NCBI RefSeq assembly: GCF_040581485.1
Contig: NC_090128.1
Span: 33,324,931 to 33,388,930, forward strand
Direction of reading: 5' to 3'
Length of the DNA stretch: 64,000 nucleotides
Source of the DNA: Linepithema humile
Taxonomy: Eukaryota; Arthropoda; Insecta; Hymenoptera; Formicidae
The translations under genes and the position numbers were made by a program. Below are positions 22,801-35,999 of the stretch, piece by piece. Each line of letters begins with the position of its first letter. The stretch's first letter is position 1. The notes below the pieces were generated by a model, which was given only the letters and a program-made list of their open reading frames with translations, was not told the origin of the DNA and made no database searches.

Positions 22801-25800
22801 TAACCTCGTCTGAGAAAATCTTCCTTGACTCGTTGTAAGTGAAGTAGTGCGAGATTTTAATTCGACAATCTAGCTCACGCGGGCTTTTGCGGAGCGGGAG
22901 TTTCGTGCACGTGCGTCGTAAAATTTCCGCGTACAATAGTTGACAGCGATAACATGACAGCTTTGTGCTTCGCGCTACAGCGCTGAGATCGTCGTGGAGA
23001 CATAATACGGAGAAAGCCTCCGCGGCTCCGCGGATGCTCTTCTTCCTGCTCTCCCACTGGTAACTCGCATATTGCTGTTCGTGCTTCTCCAGATTTATGC
23101 TACTGGGGGATTTTCGTCGCAGCAGAAGAAATTCTACGCACACACAAGTACGATCCTGCTTTTTCAGTTTATTACAGTGTTCCGTCATGCCGTATAATTT
23201 TATGTATAGCGGAATGTATACGGTTGTTTCTCTCCACTTGCGGTGGCTGATCTATAATGCGGATTACTACTGTATAAAGTTTATTTGGTCGACTGGAAAT
23301 AATTGGTTTCGCACAAAATCTCCGGCCGTGTTTAACGTTGCATTTAGTTTAGCATTGAGTTATACTTTTAATGACGCACTCAAACTTCATATTAGATATC
23401 TATAAAAAAATAATAATTTTTCTTATAGAAATAAAAATATATATTTTTTCCTGAGCAACAATCAATACTTTGCATAAATTTAAAATAAATCACAAAATAA
23501 TTGTTAGTTTATTGCATTTTAATGGATAAATAAATTAATTTGTGTATTTCTTTTTATAAATTAAGTAAATAGCAAACAGCCCTGGTAGAAATTTGTGCAG
23601 TTTGACTGAACACCCAGCCAGTTACTATCTAATATTACTGGTTTTTTTTATATATAAAAATACTATATCGCAACTAGGCAAAATTGTTTTAACTAATTTT
23701 AGCAAAAATATATTTTAACGAAATATATCATTAATATTAAAAAGTTTTTAATCAGTTTTTGATCAGTTTAGTTGTTCTCATGTATACGTTTTGTAAGTAA
23801 TAAGTAATAATACATTGTGCGCTGGTATATAAAACTTTTTTGTAATGTGTAAAATAATCAAGTGTAAAATTAATAAAAACGTGTAAACGCGTGCAAAAAT
23901 ATAGGGCAAAGAAAAAAAAACTTAAATAGAACTAAAAACTTATAGAATTAAAACAGCTTAGAATACGTAATTCACATAATTCTGTTATAAAAATTTCAAG
24001 AGAGGTTAAAAGTGACAATTGTCAATTATCTATTTATTGCCCTTTTACTGCTAAATAACTGAGTTCAGATTTTGTACATTTTTTCTATGTAGTAACTGCG
24101 CGAAAAGCGTTACGTCTTGATTTGATTCCTAAATAGTTTTACTGTTCAATTACTAGAAAAAAGCCAATATAACTGCCCAATAACCAATCGAAAACTGCAT
24201 GAAATTTCTACCAGAGAGGATAAAAAATAGAAACATTAGTTAATAAAAATTATTAATAAAATCAATATGTCAAGAGTACCGTGTGTACATAATTAGTTAA
24301 ACTTAAAAATAATTAGTTTTCGATACTTTTGTATCAATTGTCCCTTTTTATAATGAATCAAATTATGTCGATAATTATCCTAAAAATTCTTACGATAATA
24401 AATTACGGTAATTATCACAGAACGTATCTCGCATGAGAAAAGAGCTTGCGAAAGCCGAGAAAAAATAACGACGACGTGAAAAACTAATTCAACGTCACCA
24501 TATCCCGAATTTTTGCGCCAAAAGTAACGGCAAGCTCCGCCGCGCTGCCGGACGCGATCGCGGCTTGAAAGCGGCTGGAAGGGGAATGATGGATTGTGTT
24601 TACCTGTAATGAGTAAACATCCTCGCGCGCTACCATCACTCGTGGTGAGTGTCGGCAAGGAGAATGGTTCGTGCCAGTGCTCTCTGGCTCGCTAACAAGC
24701 GTCCTCGTTTGCATCCTATTTCTATACCCTTCGCAAAATCCCTCACTGCATGCGCGCGCGTTACCATCAGCGCCGACCGAGTTAGCAGTCGTTGAATTCA
24801 CGCTCGTAGAGATGCATCGGTGAGGAATACTCGGCTGCACGCCCGTGAGCGTAAGAGGAAAACACACGCAGATAGAGTGAATTGAATGTTGAATAAGTGA
24901 TGCGACTTTACAAAGGTACCGTTGATCTATGATTAACCAAGTATATATCTGGGTATTTATTGTTATACGCGGCTCGACATCCATTTATTTTTCAGGTACC
25001 TAATTACTTTTCCCTCTCAGCTATTTAAATTAATATTATTATCATTTTTACAATATTATTTTTCAGCTAAAAAAAATCTTAATCCTTTGATACTACAAAT
25101 ATCATAAATAAATATTTTAAATATTAAAAAATTATATAATTAAAATTCTTTTAAACCCATTTTAGGTAATCTGTAATTTGCAACAAAATTCGAGATAAAA
25201 TTCTACTTACTTTATCTCCTGCACAATATGGAAAATATTTAAAAAATTATAATACACACGTTTATAAAATACAGTGATACATATTTTGTATGTGTGTGTA
25301 TTCTCTGTTTTCTATATTTACACGGCACGTAAAATTATAAATAAAATTCTACCTCGGATGTGCTCTGCTATATATAGATCGTCTAAAAGCAAAATTAATT
25401 CTATTCGGTTTGCTTTTCATCTCCTGCAGTTTAATAATAAAAATATTTTAAAAAGCGACAGATTCACGTGCAGTCGCTTTGTCACATGTACGATCTATTT
25501 TCCTTACCGCGACATATTATCCGACAATTCCGACCGACGCCTACGCGCGTAAATGCTTATTTCACGCATTTGTGTACACAACCGGCGGCAGTAGGTTTAT
25601 GTCGGAATTATCTGCGAGCTTAACTACTGCTGTTTTCAGAGACAATAGAGAGAGGGAGAGACGTGTGGTTAGAAGCGTAGCGGGACTTTATGAACCTGAT
25701 GCATCAGTAATGCCAGTTGAAATTCGGCTGCTGATATTCTCATCTCCAGGCGGTTCTATGGTAATTATCGTATTGTGCAAATAATACCGCCGTTATGTAT

Positions 25801-28800
25801 TCAAATTGAAACATCGTCCGAATGTAATTAAACCGGACCACTGCTGAGGAACGGACCTGACGTTCGCACAACGTCATTACAGGCGCGCATAAAGCCTGGA
25901 CGGTGAGAAGCAGCAACCCGGTGCATACACAACTCTCATCACGTCACGTTACATTCATAATTGATAACTGACGTTTCGGTAATTGCGTTATCGATAAAAC
26001 ATTCTAGCCGGAGCGCCCTGAGACGAGATTACGGCGCGCCATGATATTATTTATGATTAGCAATTTATTTATGTCCAGATGCGTCTGCGTGATTAATTGC
26101 CGATTCAAATAAGCCGGTCGGTTTTGATGCGCTCCCGGCACGATACGCGCCACACGCGATATTAATACTATTTAATTTCTCGCCTACGGCGCGTTTGCGA
26201 TAATTCGGAAGCTTGTTATCTAATTATGCCCTAAATTTAGAAAAGTACATTCGATAGAATGGTTTGTTAAACCATGGACATAATTATCGTTTACCATACA
26301 ACAGTTCAGTACGTATAATTATTTTTCTTATTGAGAAGAAGACCCACAATAAATTAAAACTTGTTTAATAAAGATAGGAGATCAAGGATCAGGCTGGTTG
26401 ATCGTGCCAAGAGTTATTTTTTGAAGTGATATTTATTTGACGTTTCGGTCAATAATTTTTGACCATCTTCAGAATAGTTTAAATCAGAATGAAATCTCAA
26501 AACACTGACCATTAATTATGTTTTGAGATTTCATTCTGATTTAAACTATTCTGAAGATGGTCAAAAATTATTGACCGAAACGTCAAATAAATATCACTTC
26601 AAAAAATAACTCTTGGCACGATCAACCAGCCTGACCCTTGATCTCCTATTTTTCTTATATTATAAAAAATAATAAATAATACATGCTAATTATATGAAAA
26701 TTATTCTTACTATTTTATTACAATCCAATATCTGAATCTTCAAAAAAATATAGATATATATTTAACGCAAACAAAGGCCATAATATTCCATGGATAATTT
26801 GCGCAACGAAATTTAATAACAACTTTTTCATTATCTAATTAACATACATTTTTAATTGGTTGTATTGAGAAGCGGCCGAAGGCGATGTACGGTTGATAAA
26901 TTCGCCGGTGAATCTCATCGTATCCTGTTGCTCGCGAAAATTTGCGCCTATTATCGATCGGCTTAAAGAGGGAGGAAGAGAGCTCTCGTTACCCGTTGTC
27001 CGAAACTGTCATCGGAGTGGACGAGCTCACATAATTATTGGCATCTTCAGACAATGGTGCTCGTTAGCCGCGGCGAAACTATTGCTCAAGACAGGTCTCG
27101 GTTTGTCGAATATCCCGCTAGTCTTCGCGATAGCCGGTATTACTTCCTTCTTGGATGTCGTCCAAGTTTCTACCTGTTTAGCAGAAGAACATATCCTCGT
27201 CTATCTACTCTTCGTCTATTTCTCCGATTTCTTTTTCCTATCTTTTTCCCTTTAAAAAGTAACATTGCGATGGTGAGTGTAATAGTATGATCAATAACTG
27301 AATAGACGTTATATAAAATTTATTTTTTATTATTTTTTTATATGTTTGGTCTCTATATAAATTGTTAAATGTAAAAATCACTAATGCAGCGTATTTTCGA
27401 TTAATTAAATTGAACAAAGAGATACGACACGCTCGACATCAAGATGCGCCGCTTTCTACAAAGGTTTTTTTTTTTCATTTTCAACGGAATGCTCTTCAAC
27501 GGATTTCGATTCTTCCGAGATTTCTTCTAAAAATCGTGAAACTCTTGGAAGATCTAGATTTAAAAAAAAAAAAAACTTTCTCCGCACAGCGCATGTATAT
27601 GTGATAGCGCATACTCGAATAAAAATATTCATTTTTTTTGCACACAGTTATAATATATAATTTATGCAATTATTTGGCAAACAAACGGTATAAATTGAAG
27701 GATCTGTCGCGCAATCCAATGCATTGTCTCGACATATAACAGAAAACAAGGGTAAGCCATTACGAGGCCCAAGATTTAAGTGCGAGGATTTGTAACTCGG
27801 GGGAAAAAGCGCGTCGGTGTACACGTCGTCCGTTACTACTGCGCGCCGCCACCGTTTCGCGTTCGTCTCGCTCTCGGCCGCAATATGGCCGCGAATTAAT
27901 TGGTCTTGCCCCATGATTAGTAGGTCCCACGGAATTACCGCGATGCCCCGCTGTGATTAATATCCCGGTGTTGCCAACTTTCGCGTGGAAGATTAATAAC
28001 GGCGAAAACGGTGGGAAGGTAGGGGCGACGGACGGCGGGGACCGAAGGGAGATGCCGTCGTACGGAGAGTTTTAATACAGCGGCGACGGTTTGTCACCGC
28101 AGAATTTCGCCGTCCGAATCCCCATATTTCCTTGCCTCTCTATTGCGTTCGCAGCCGGCATCCCGACCTTGCCTGTCACGCACAGGTGTATAACCCTTTC
28201 TCAAAAAGTTCGCGCGGAACCGTCGACGATATTTTGATCGGATGCGGTGTCTCTGTGCGCAGCCGTATGAGAAATTCGAGATTTTCCCCGAGGTCGAGAT
28301 ATTTTCGCATTCTGGTCAGATCTGGCGCACCACGTACTTTTTACGCCGATGGTACGTGAAATATACACTAAGAGTATGAACCTTGACATTATTCCATGAA
28401 ATTAATAAAGATGTCACCTTTCAGTTGACGTGTAAATATAGGGAACCGAGGCGAATAAAGTATAAAATGTCGAAAGAAAAGACGAGAAATCTAGGATTAT
28501 ATAAAACATCGCTATTATAGACTAGACTAAAAATTGCATCGTGTGACTTCCGCCACTTTCGTGACCTCGTTAAACATCACTGCAATTTTTAATAATCATC
28601 ATTAAAAATATAAAGTTAAAGTTAAGCTAAATATGGTTTGCTAGATGTAAATTAAAGTTTATTCGATCCTCAAGAGGAGGTGCGAACGACAGAACTTTCG
28701 CACGCTTAACAAAACTTTCGCGGAACCACGAATATTTCTGCATTATTGTGCAGAAGAACGTGATGTTATATAAAACAATTACAAAAATGTCGTTATCAGT

Positions 28801-31800
28801 TCATGAAGCAAATTTTATTGGAACTTTGTGACATTTTTACAAAAAGAAATAAAAATAATTCTGCAAAATAGTGTAAGTTACCCATTGCGGTCACAGCAGC
28901 ATTTTAATGAGATAATAGCATTGCATTAATATATTATACCTCCCTTAGATACTTTAGGTTCTTACTTTAAAGTTTGATGAATGTCGGAAAAAGCTCACTT
29001 TAAAGGTTGAAGCAGGTTGAAGCAGTATCGATTCCCGATTGAATTTAAATACCCTTCGCTCACACTTTATAATCGCAAAATTATCGGATATTGATTTAAA
29101 TATGCAAAAGCATTTTTATCGCCCCCCAATTGTCACTTAAAATTAACTATACAACAAATTGCCTTTCATGGATCTAATATCATTTATGAAATATAACTTC
29201 TTAAAGTCGGGAATCGGTTGCCATTTTTAGTTGCCAACAAGAATTTAAATGCTAAAATGAGGAACTGCCAAATATAAATAGCATTTCTAAATTTGCTACC
29301 ATGCAGTCGAGCCGTCGGTTCGAAAAAAGCATCGATCATTTTTCCCGCTAAACTCATTTCGACATCATCGGCTTTCAAACCGCGCGAACGGCGCCAAATT
29401 TACATTAAAATGTCCCTTAAAATTGAAGTGGCGAGCCTCGAGTTCATGTCGCCCAGCCGGTTCGGGCCAGACGCGTAGATGAACCGCATCCCGTGAAAGC
29501 TCGACAAGCGGTATTCAGACACACGGTAAATTATTTCGCGTCGTTAGCGTAACCGGTTCTCCCCAATGACATTTCGTAGAAGTGTGGTCAACGGCGCAAG
29601 CGGTAGCATTTAATTAACGTATGCATTATACCGCTGCAGAGCGGTGGCATACCGGTGCGGTATGCGCCACTAGAAACATGGCATTAATCATAAACAGGGG
29701 TCCGATGTGCGTAACACGCATCGCAGGTAGATACTGCAAACCGACTGACTGCAACGCGCGAAATTCATCCGTGCACTTAAATATGCACGCGATCATATTA
29801 ATGCGTGATATCCAACAGAAGTTTATAAATTGCGTCGCACCGGGATCGCGATGTTACGTATGATATATCGCCGATATATGTATAATTCACGTTTATATCG
29901 CCGATAAAGCTCTCATCGGAGTCTGGAATGAACTCGTGTGTAGCGCGATAAACAATTTTAAAGCGGGAAAACAGATGTTGTTTCGCGAAGTACTACCCTC
30001 GGAATGTTTCTGGACAACAACGCGTCGACGCTGTAAAAATAACGTGAGTAATATGACGCTAACGATACAGTCGAATCTTTACAAGGCTACACGTGTGCCG
30101 GAAGTATTAGCCCTTTCTACTTTAGTACGCCATCCATGTACCAAAGATAATCACAGGAGTGTGTCACTAAATCAACGTCGGCACGCTAATTAATCCCTCG
30201 GCACAGAGAGAAAAATAAATAATGTCAGCAGCATCCGGTGGCGGCGTTAATCGATACTGACGTTTCCCGAGTATTGTGCCGCGCAGTCTGCTACAGCGGG
30301 CTGACAGGTGAGACAAAAAAAGACGTGAAATTAATTAAAAATGATATTTTAAAGTGTGTCCGTTTTATATACCGCTTTATGCAACAATACGAATGGTCGA
30401 GCTGGCAAATATCAATATTGGTGAAGATTTAAAAGCTGTGCTTTCGTACAACAAACTGTGATATCGAAATAGATAAATACAGTGTAGCAGGATTTTAAAA
30501 ACATTATATTGCACGTGCGGCGGCAAAATTTCGGGGATGTTATTTTATACTCGCGAGAGGCGGAACTCCGATAGTATTATCCTTGCAAAAAAAACTCAAT
30601 ATTACTATGCCACTATTGTATTATATGCCACTATTTTATTATATGCATACAATTTGCAAAACTCCAGAAAATCACTCACCGACAAATTTTCTTTTTATCT
30701 GTGATATAAACTGTTATTTTTAGTTATTTGTTTGACATTTTTTGCCCTTTATTAAAATCACATTATCTCGATCCGCTCATATATTTTTCTTATATATATA
30801 TTTGTTTTCTTGTTTAAAAAGTATCTATATTGAGGCGAGTATCTAATTAATTAGATACCTTTAAGCTCATAGCGGATTTCGATAGCGGATCAAAAATATT
30901 AATTCCCATTAGGTGCGTGCATTACGTATTCACTTCCGCATATACATTTCGGCCTATTCAAACGTGTATAGCGACAGAAGATCAGTTGGCTCAATGCTAA
31001 GCGCCGATGTATCACGACCTCTAGAGGAAACCTGTTAATTATCGACGACGGCTCATTAATAGCATCTGTACCTCCGTCATTTCTATCCAACGGTGACTAC
31101 ACTGTCGATATCCAGCAATGTCGATAAGATGTGCCTTTTGTTCGCGCGCATATACGTAGGATAACGGAAAACGAGTCCGATGCATTTTTCACTTCGACAA
31201 AAGCGCAATACCAAGAAACGCGGTCGACGACCGCCGGTATTTTTCGCTGCATCTGCCTCGGTCTTTTCCGATACAGCGAGAACTCGGCATTGTTCGGTCA
31301 AATTTCTTCTTAGCTCCCCGTTCGAGCGTTCTTATTCGCGGTGCGGCATTATTTATCGCCGATATTGTTTGCCGTTTGCATAATTCCGGCGTTTATGCGG
31401 AGGCGTGTGTTCCGCGTATCGAGAAACGAGAAAGCGGCGGGCGGGCTCGCGGCGAAGATCGATGCGGGGACATTAGTTTGAAAGTTAGGTGTCTCTCTTT
31501 CCATTTAACCCCATGGGGCAAACCCGGAAGATCAAAAGATTACAATATATCGATATCGTCGCGGTGAGATCGGAGACACGGGCTCTCAAAGGCACAGTCG
31601 CAGACGCAGATGTAATGGGACTCGTGACGGCTCCGAGCAGAAGTGAAACTTGTATTTCGATTCGTCTTCGAAGGAGTTTCGTGTTTTTCGTGCAGCTTAA
31701 TTACGACTTTGGGTCGATTCCGTTCCCAGCCGCAAAACACGTACTACTGTCTCTTTAGCTTGCCGCAAAGTTTTTAATATCGTAAATATGCGTCCTTTCT

Positions 31801-34800
31801 CCAATGTGGAATTCAAATTTGAAATAACATTGTGATAAAAACATGCATAAAAATTTCTATTTTTCGCAAATATAATATTTTTATTTAATATTATTATTGT
31901 TAAATGATAGAGAAAAAGTTTCATATTTTCTTAAATTTTGAGAAATTGAGTAGTTTTTTTATAAATTGGCCCGCAGCATGAAAAATTTCCAAATTCAACA
32001 CAAACTAAAAATTGTACTTCCATTCGATATTTGATAAATCCGGCATGTTCTCAACACCCGCATCGCGTATCCGAGTATTCGTGCTGCACGTGAGACCGAT
32101 TTCGCTGAGTCTGGTCGACATCGTTGGCGGATTTGCGGAAATAGGAAATGATTCCGCCCTCCCTCTTCTCTCTAGTGACTCGTCTTCTTATCTATTCAAA
32201 CGGCGTCTCTCGCAATGAAATTTTGCGGATACGCTCGCAGATACATAAGTAACTATAATTATAAGACCTATTTCGCGCGTCTTCAAGACACATAATATGT
32301 AAGTAAATATGTAAAATATGCACTCAAACTAATGCAATCTAAGCCTAATGCAAATTTAAAGATATCACAAAAGCTTACAAACATACTAATCATAGTACAC
32401 ATATAATACATATCGCAAATATTGCTTGTAACAAATAATTGTAAAAATAATTAAAAAATACAATCGTAGCTAGAAAGCATGTGACCTGAATTCAACGTCG
32501 TATCTGAAGAAATGACATAAAAAAGAGAAAATGTTTATTACAAATAATATTATTTCACGCTAGATTTGTATATACCAATCTAATATTGTTGCACCAACTT
32601 AAGCTGCATTTCCGATAATTATATTGCACTTACATTAGACAAATTTCCGGTCGGGATTAATGCCAGCACGAACATAATTACGTTATTAATTCAAGCGGAA
32701 CGCAGGAAGGAATGAAGGGAGCAGGGAGAGAATTACGAACACGAAATCCGACTAACAAACTGTGTGCGATCCCTTCAGTATCGATTTACCGTCCGCTCTC
32801 GATCCTTCACCACGGTGCCTCGCCACGTGTAAACACGCGCAAAACTATTTCGGCAAAGACAGGCGCGTGCATCCATCGGCGGAGTATGCGTCGCAGCCGC
32901 GCGACAAGTTCAAACGAACGTTAACGAACTTACGAAATTGCGCGGGTGGATCTGATGGTTGCATATTAAAAGCACGACGTCGTCGCTGGTTACCGGGAAC
33001 TACGAAACGTCGCCGCGCGCCCCGATGTATGGAAATTGTTCGTGCTCGTTAAGCGCGTTGACTTATGAACGGAACTTAACGTCGCCGCGCGGGGTTACGC
33101 CGGAATTTCGAAACGAAATTACTTCCACGGGCTCGCCCGTAGTCCGCGTTAAACTCGTACAACCGCGACTCGAAATTCAAAAGCGTGTAGCGTTGGGAGA
33201 AACTTTCAACAAGATCTGGCGGAGTGCGTGAAATCTGAGCGCGGCCGACATTAAGCCGTCTTATCGAAACTGTTTTCTACGATATTATATGCACCCGCTT
33301 CGAAATTCCGATACGATTACAAAAGTTCCGCAAGAAAGTCCAAATAAATTGCTTAATGTTAAAAGGTCATATTTCCATTAGACTCAATTTTCGCGGCAGC
33401 AAAAATAACGATTTAAATTATAAATACATTAATTTTTATATATAAACCCAAAACTACATAAATTTATATAGCCGCAATAAAGTAGCATATAAAATACCAA
33501 ATAACGGAGCAATACGTTTAAAAATCGATAGATTTGATGCTATTTTAATGTCGAGTGGTACGAATAAAAATAAAAATCAGCATAAATTTAAATGGTTTAA
33601 TTATTGATGCAGAGAATTTGTCGAAAATATATTATGCTAAAACGTACATAATTTTTGTATAGCGTAAAGATCTGTGCTCGCGCTAATTATCACTCGCAAT
33701 CGCTGGCTCCGAAACAGATCACGGAAATACGAAAAGGCGCAAGGACGTAAAAAACTAATGCATCTAGATATACCACGGTATATGAATAAAAGTTCCCGAC
33801 CTCTGCGAAGTATCTACCATTTCGCGATTAATCTCAAAGCAATTACGAACAAGTACGGCCTTATCCAGAACTCCGCTGGCTTTTATTTATTTACATCGGG
33901 GCAATTTTCGCCTTTTTTCTCCCTTTTCTTTTTGCCCTCCTCCCCCCCTCCCTCGCGTGGACCAATTTCATCATAGCTGAATTATTCTCTCCGAATGCGA
34001 CGATGAAAAGGGACGGCCAAATGCGCGATGGCCTCGTTTATTCTAGAGAATAAATAAAAAAAGGAACAAACGGCCGTATATATATTCGCCATATACGCCC
34101 AGGCCATCGTTCTCCCACTTTTGCCGCTTTTCCCTCTTTGTCAGATGAAATGAGCTTCATTTTTGTTGCGCAATTTTCTTTGAGATTGGCGCAGCGCGGT
34201 ACGAGCGACGTATGGCGTCGGTGGATCGCAATGAAAAAAAATTTCTCCGTTCCACGGTTTATGATGTGTCGCTGCCGAGTACGGGAAACAGAATGGACTT
34301 TGTATTCGCGGAAAGGATCTTTCCGGGCTGCCGCAAAAGTGGCAAATGCGTTTTTGACTTTTACTTCAGCTTCTCTCACTTGCGGAGTGCGCGTTTAACA
34401 AACGCGTAACACAATGCATGCGATTTTAATTAAATAATTAACACAATGCTGTAACGGCAAGTATCAAAAAAATACGCGTGTGAGAGAAAGATTGTGTATA
34501 ATAAAGAGCGAATTTAAATTAACGAAATAAAGTATACGCGAAAGATAAAATAAATAAATAAATAAATAAAATATCCACTTTGTGCATCATTGGAAAATAA
34601 AGTTATAAAGTGTAATATTTTTTCGCGTAATTAAATGGATGACAGTAAATGTGCTTAATTGTACATCGCTACAAATAATATCCGGAATACACAACATCGC
34701 AGCTTTGAGCAATAACACTTTTTACGGATGATAAAGTTTATGATTTCACTTGCAGAATGCGCGCAATAATAAAGCAGCTGGCGCTAATGGACGAAAAGTG

Positions 34801-35231
34801 CCTCGAGAATAGGATGATTCGCAAATTGCTTCTCCTTGTCAGCGAGCATCGCAATTTAATTTTTTCGCGAGCGTGCTTTATCTTCGAGCTTTATTGTCGG
34901 GAGAGACGCCACGGCCGCGTGCATCGCCTCGCTATGCGCGCGACGTTACGACGGCACCGGCAGAGCGGCGTTTCGTCCGTGATTTTTCCGCGAGGCTGCT
35001 TCATAAAATCGTCGACGGAGCGATCGGTCAAAGGGGAACAAACGAGCGCAGAGTACACAGCGCGCGGAATACAGAATAAAAATACAGCGATCCTTTGAAT
35101 CGCGCCATCGCCCGATAATCGGAGGGAAAAGGTCAATGGCACTCGTTATCAGATAAACCCGAAACTCCTCTCGATATCCTCTTCGATGACAACCAGGAAA
35201 TACGAGTATGTTCGTGCAGCCGTGAGCTGTG

Positions 35232-35280
<49 letters not shown>

Positions 35281-35968
35281 ATCCCGTTTCTCGTGAGAGA
35301 TTTCTCGCGTTTGTTCCATTGTGTCGAAAGCGAAGTTACGCGTCTCGATTAAAGTGAAACGATCGTCTCGCTCGTATATACATCCGCGATGAGTTCCAAT
35401 GCAATTCAGTCGGCAAAAGTATAGCAGCGATGGTGTACGAGTTACACGCTCCGTAAAAGAGCTTCAAGAGCTATGAAAAATAGAACGCGAAATAAAAGCG
35501 CCGACCCTCCGTCGGTGAAGTTATTATAGTTCAGTTACCATCGATGTTGATTATATTAAGTTGCCGACGAGTTAAGAAATTCTTCAAATTCCTCCGCATC
35601 ATTGTCCGCGTTAATAATGCTTCCTGCGTGCCGCGCGAATTTTATTCCGTTCTCGTTTCAGAAATGTAATTCAATCAGAAATTGATAACGCGAGAAGTCA
35701 CTTAATACCGAGCAGACGATAGAAATTCAGTGTATCGAGTTTCCATCCAGAGTGTTAATGTACGACACCTACTTCACGTGACACTCGCGATGATCAATTA
35801 AGCAAGTAGAAGAATCTATCCAAATCACTTTGCATCGGTCGCTGCTATCCGGTTCGTGCGAGCTAATTTAATTGCAGCCTGATGCATCCTCGCTACATTT
35901 CCACGCGACATGTCCGCGCGGCGTGCTCCACACACACACACACACACACACACATGCGCGCGCGCGCG

Positions 35969-35999
<31 letters not shown>

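Larger units (their letters stand above)
26654..35234 (-). other. Intron 2 of PGANT, no gene seen
   Basis: 8.6 kb with no recognised coding domain. It contains a two-copy 18-bp tandem at 30606-30641, a GGTTGAAGCA doublet near 29004, and an AAAT microsatellite at about 34548-34571. CpG-dense patches lie at about 27830-28360, 31090-31730 and 32700-33250. Confidence 0.75.

Noticed and set aside
24484..24984. 166-codon minus-strand frame
   Set aside because: No recognisable domain and no plausible in-frame splice to the flanking PGANT exons.
29590..29650. tRNA-like fragment around GCGCAAGCGGTAGCA
   Set aside because: It has no B-box, acceptor stem or anticodon loop in the right spacing.
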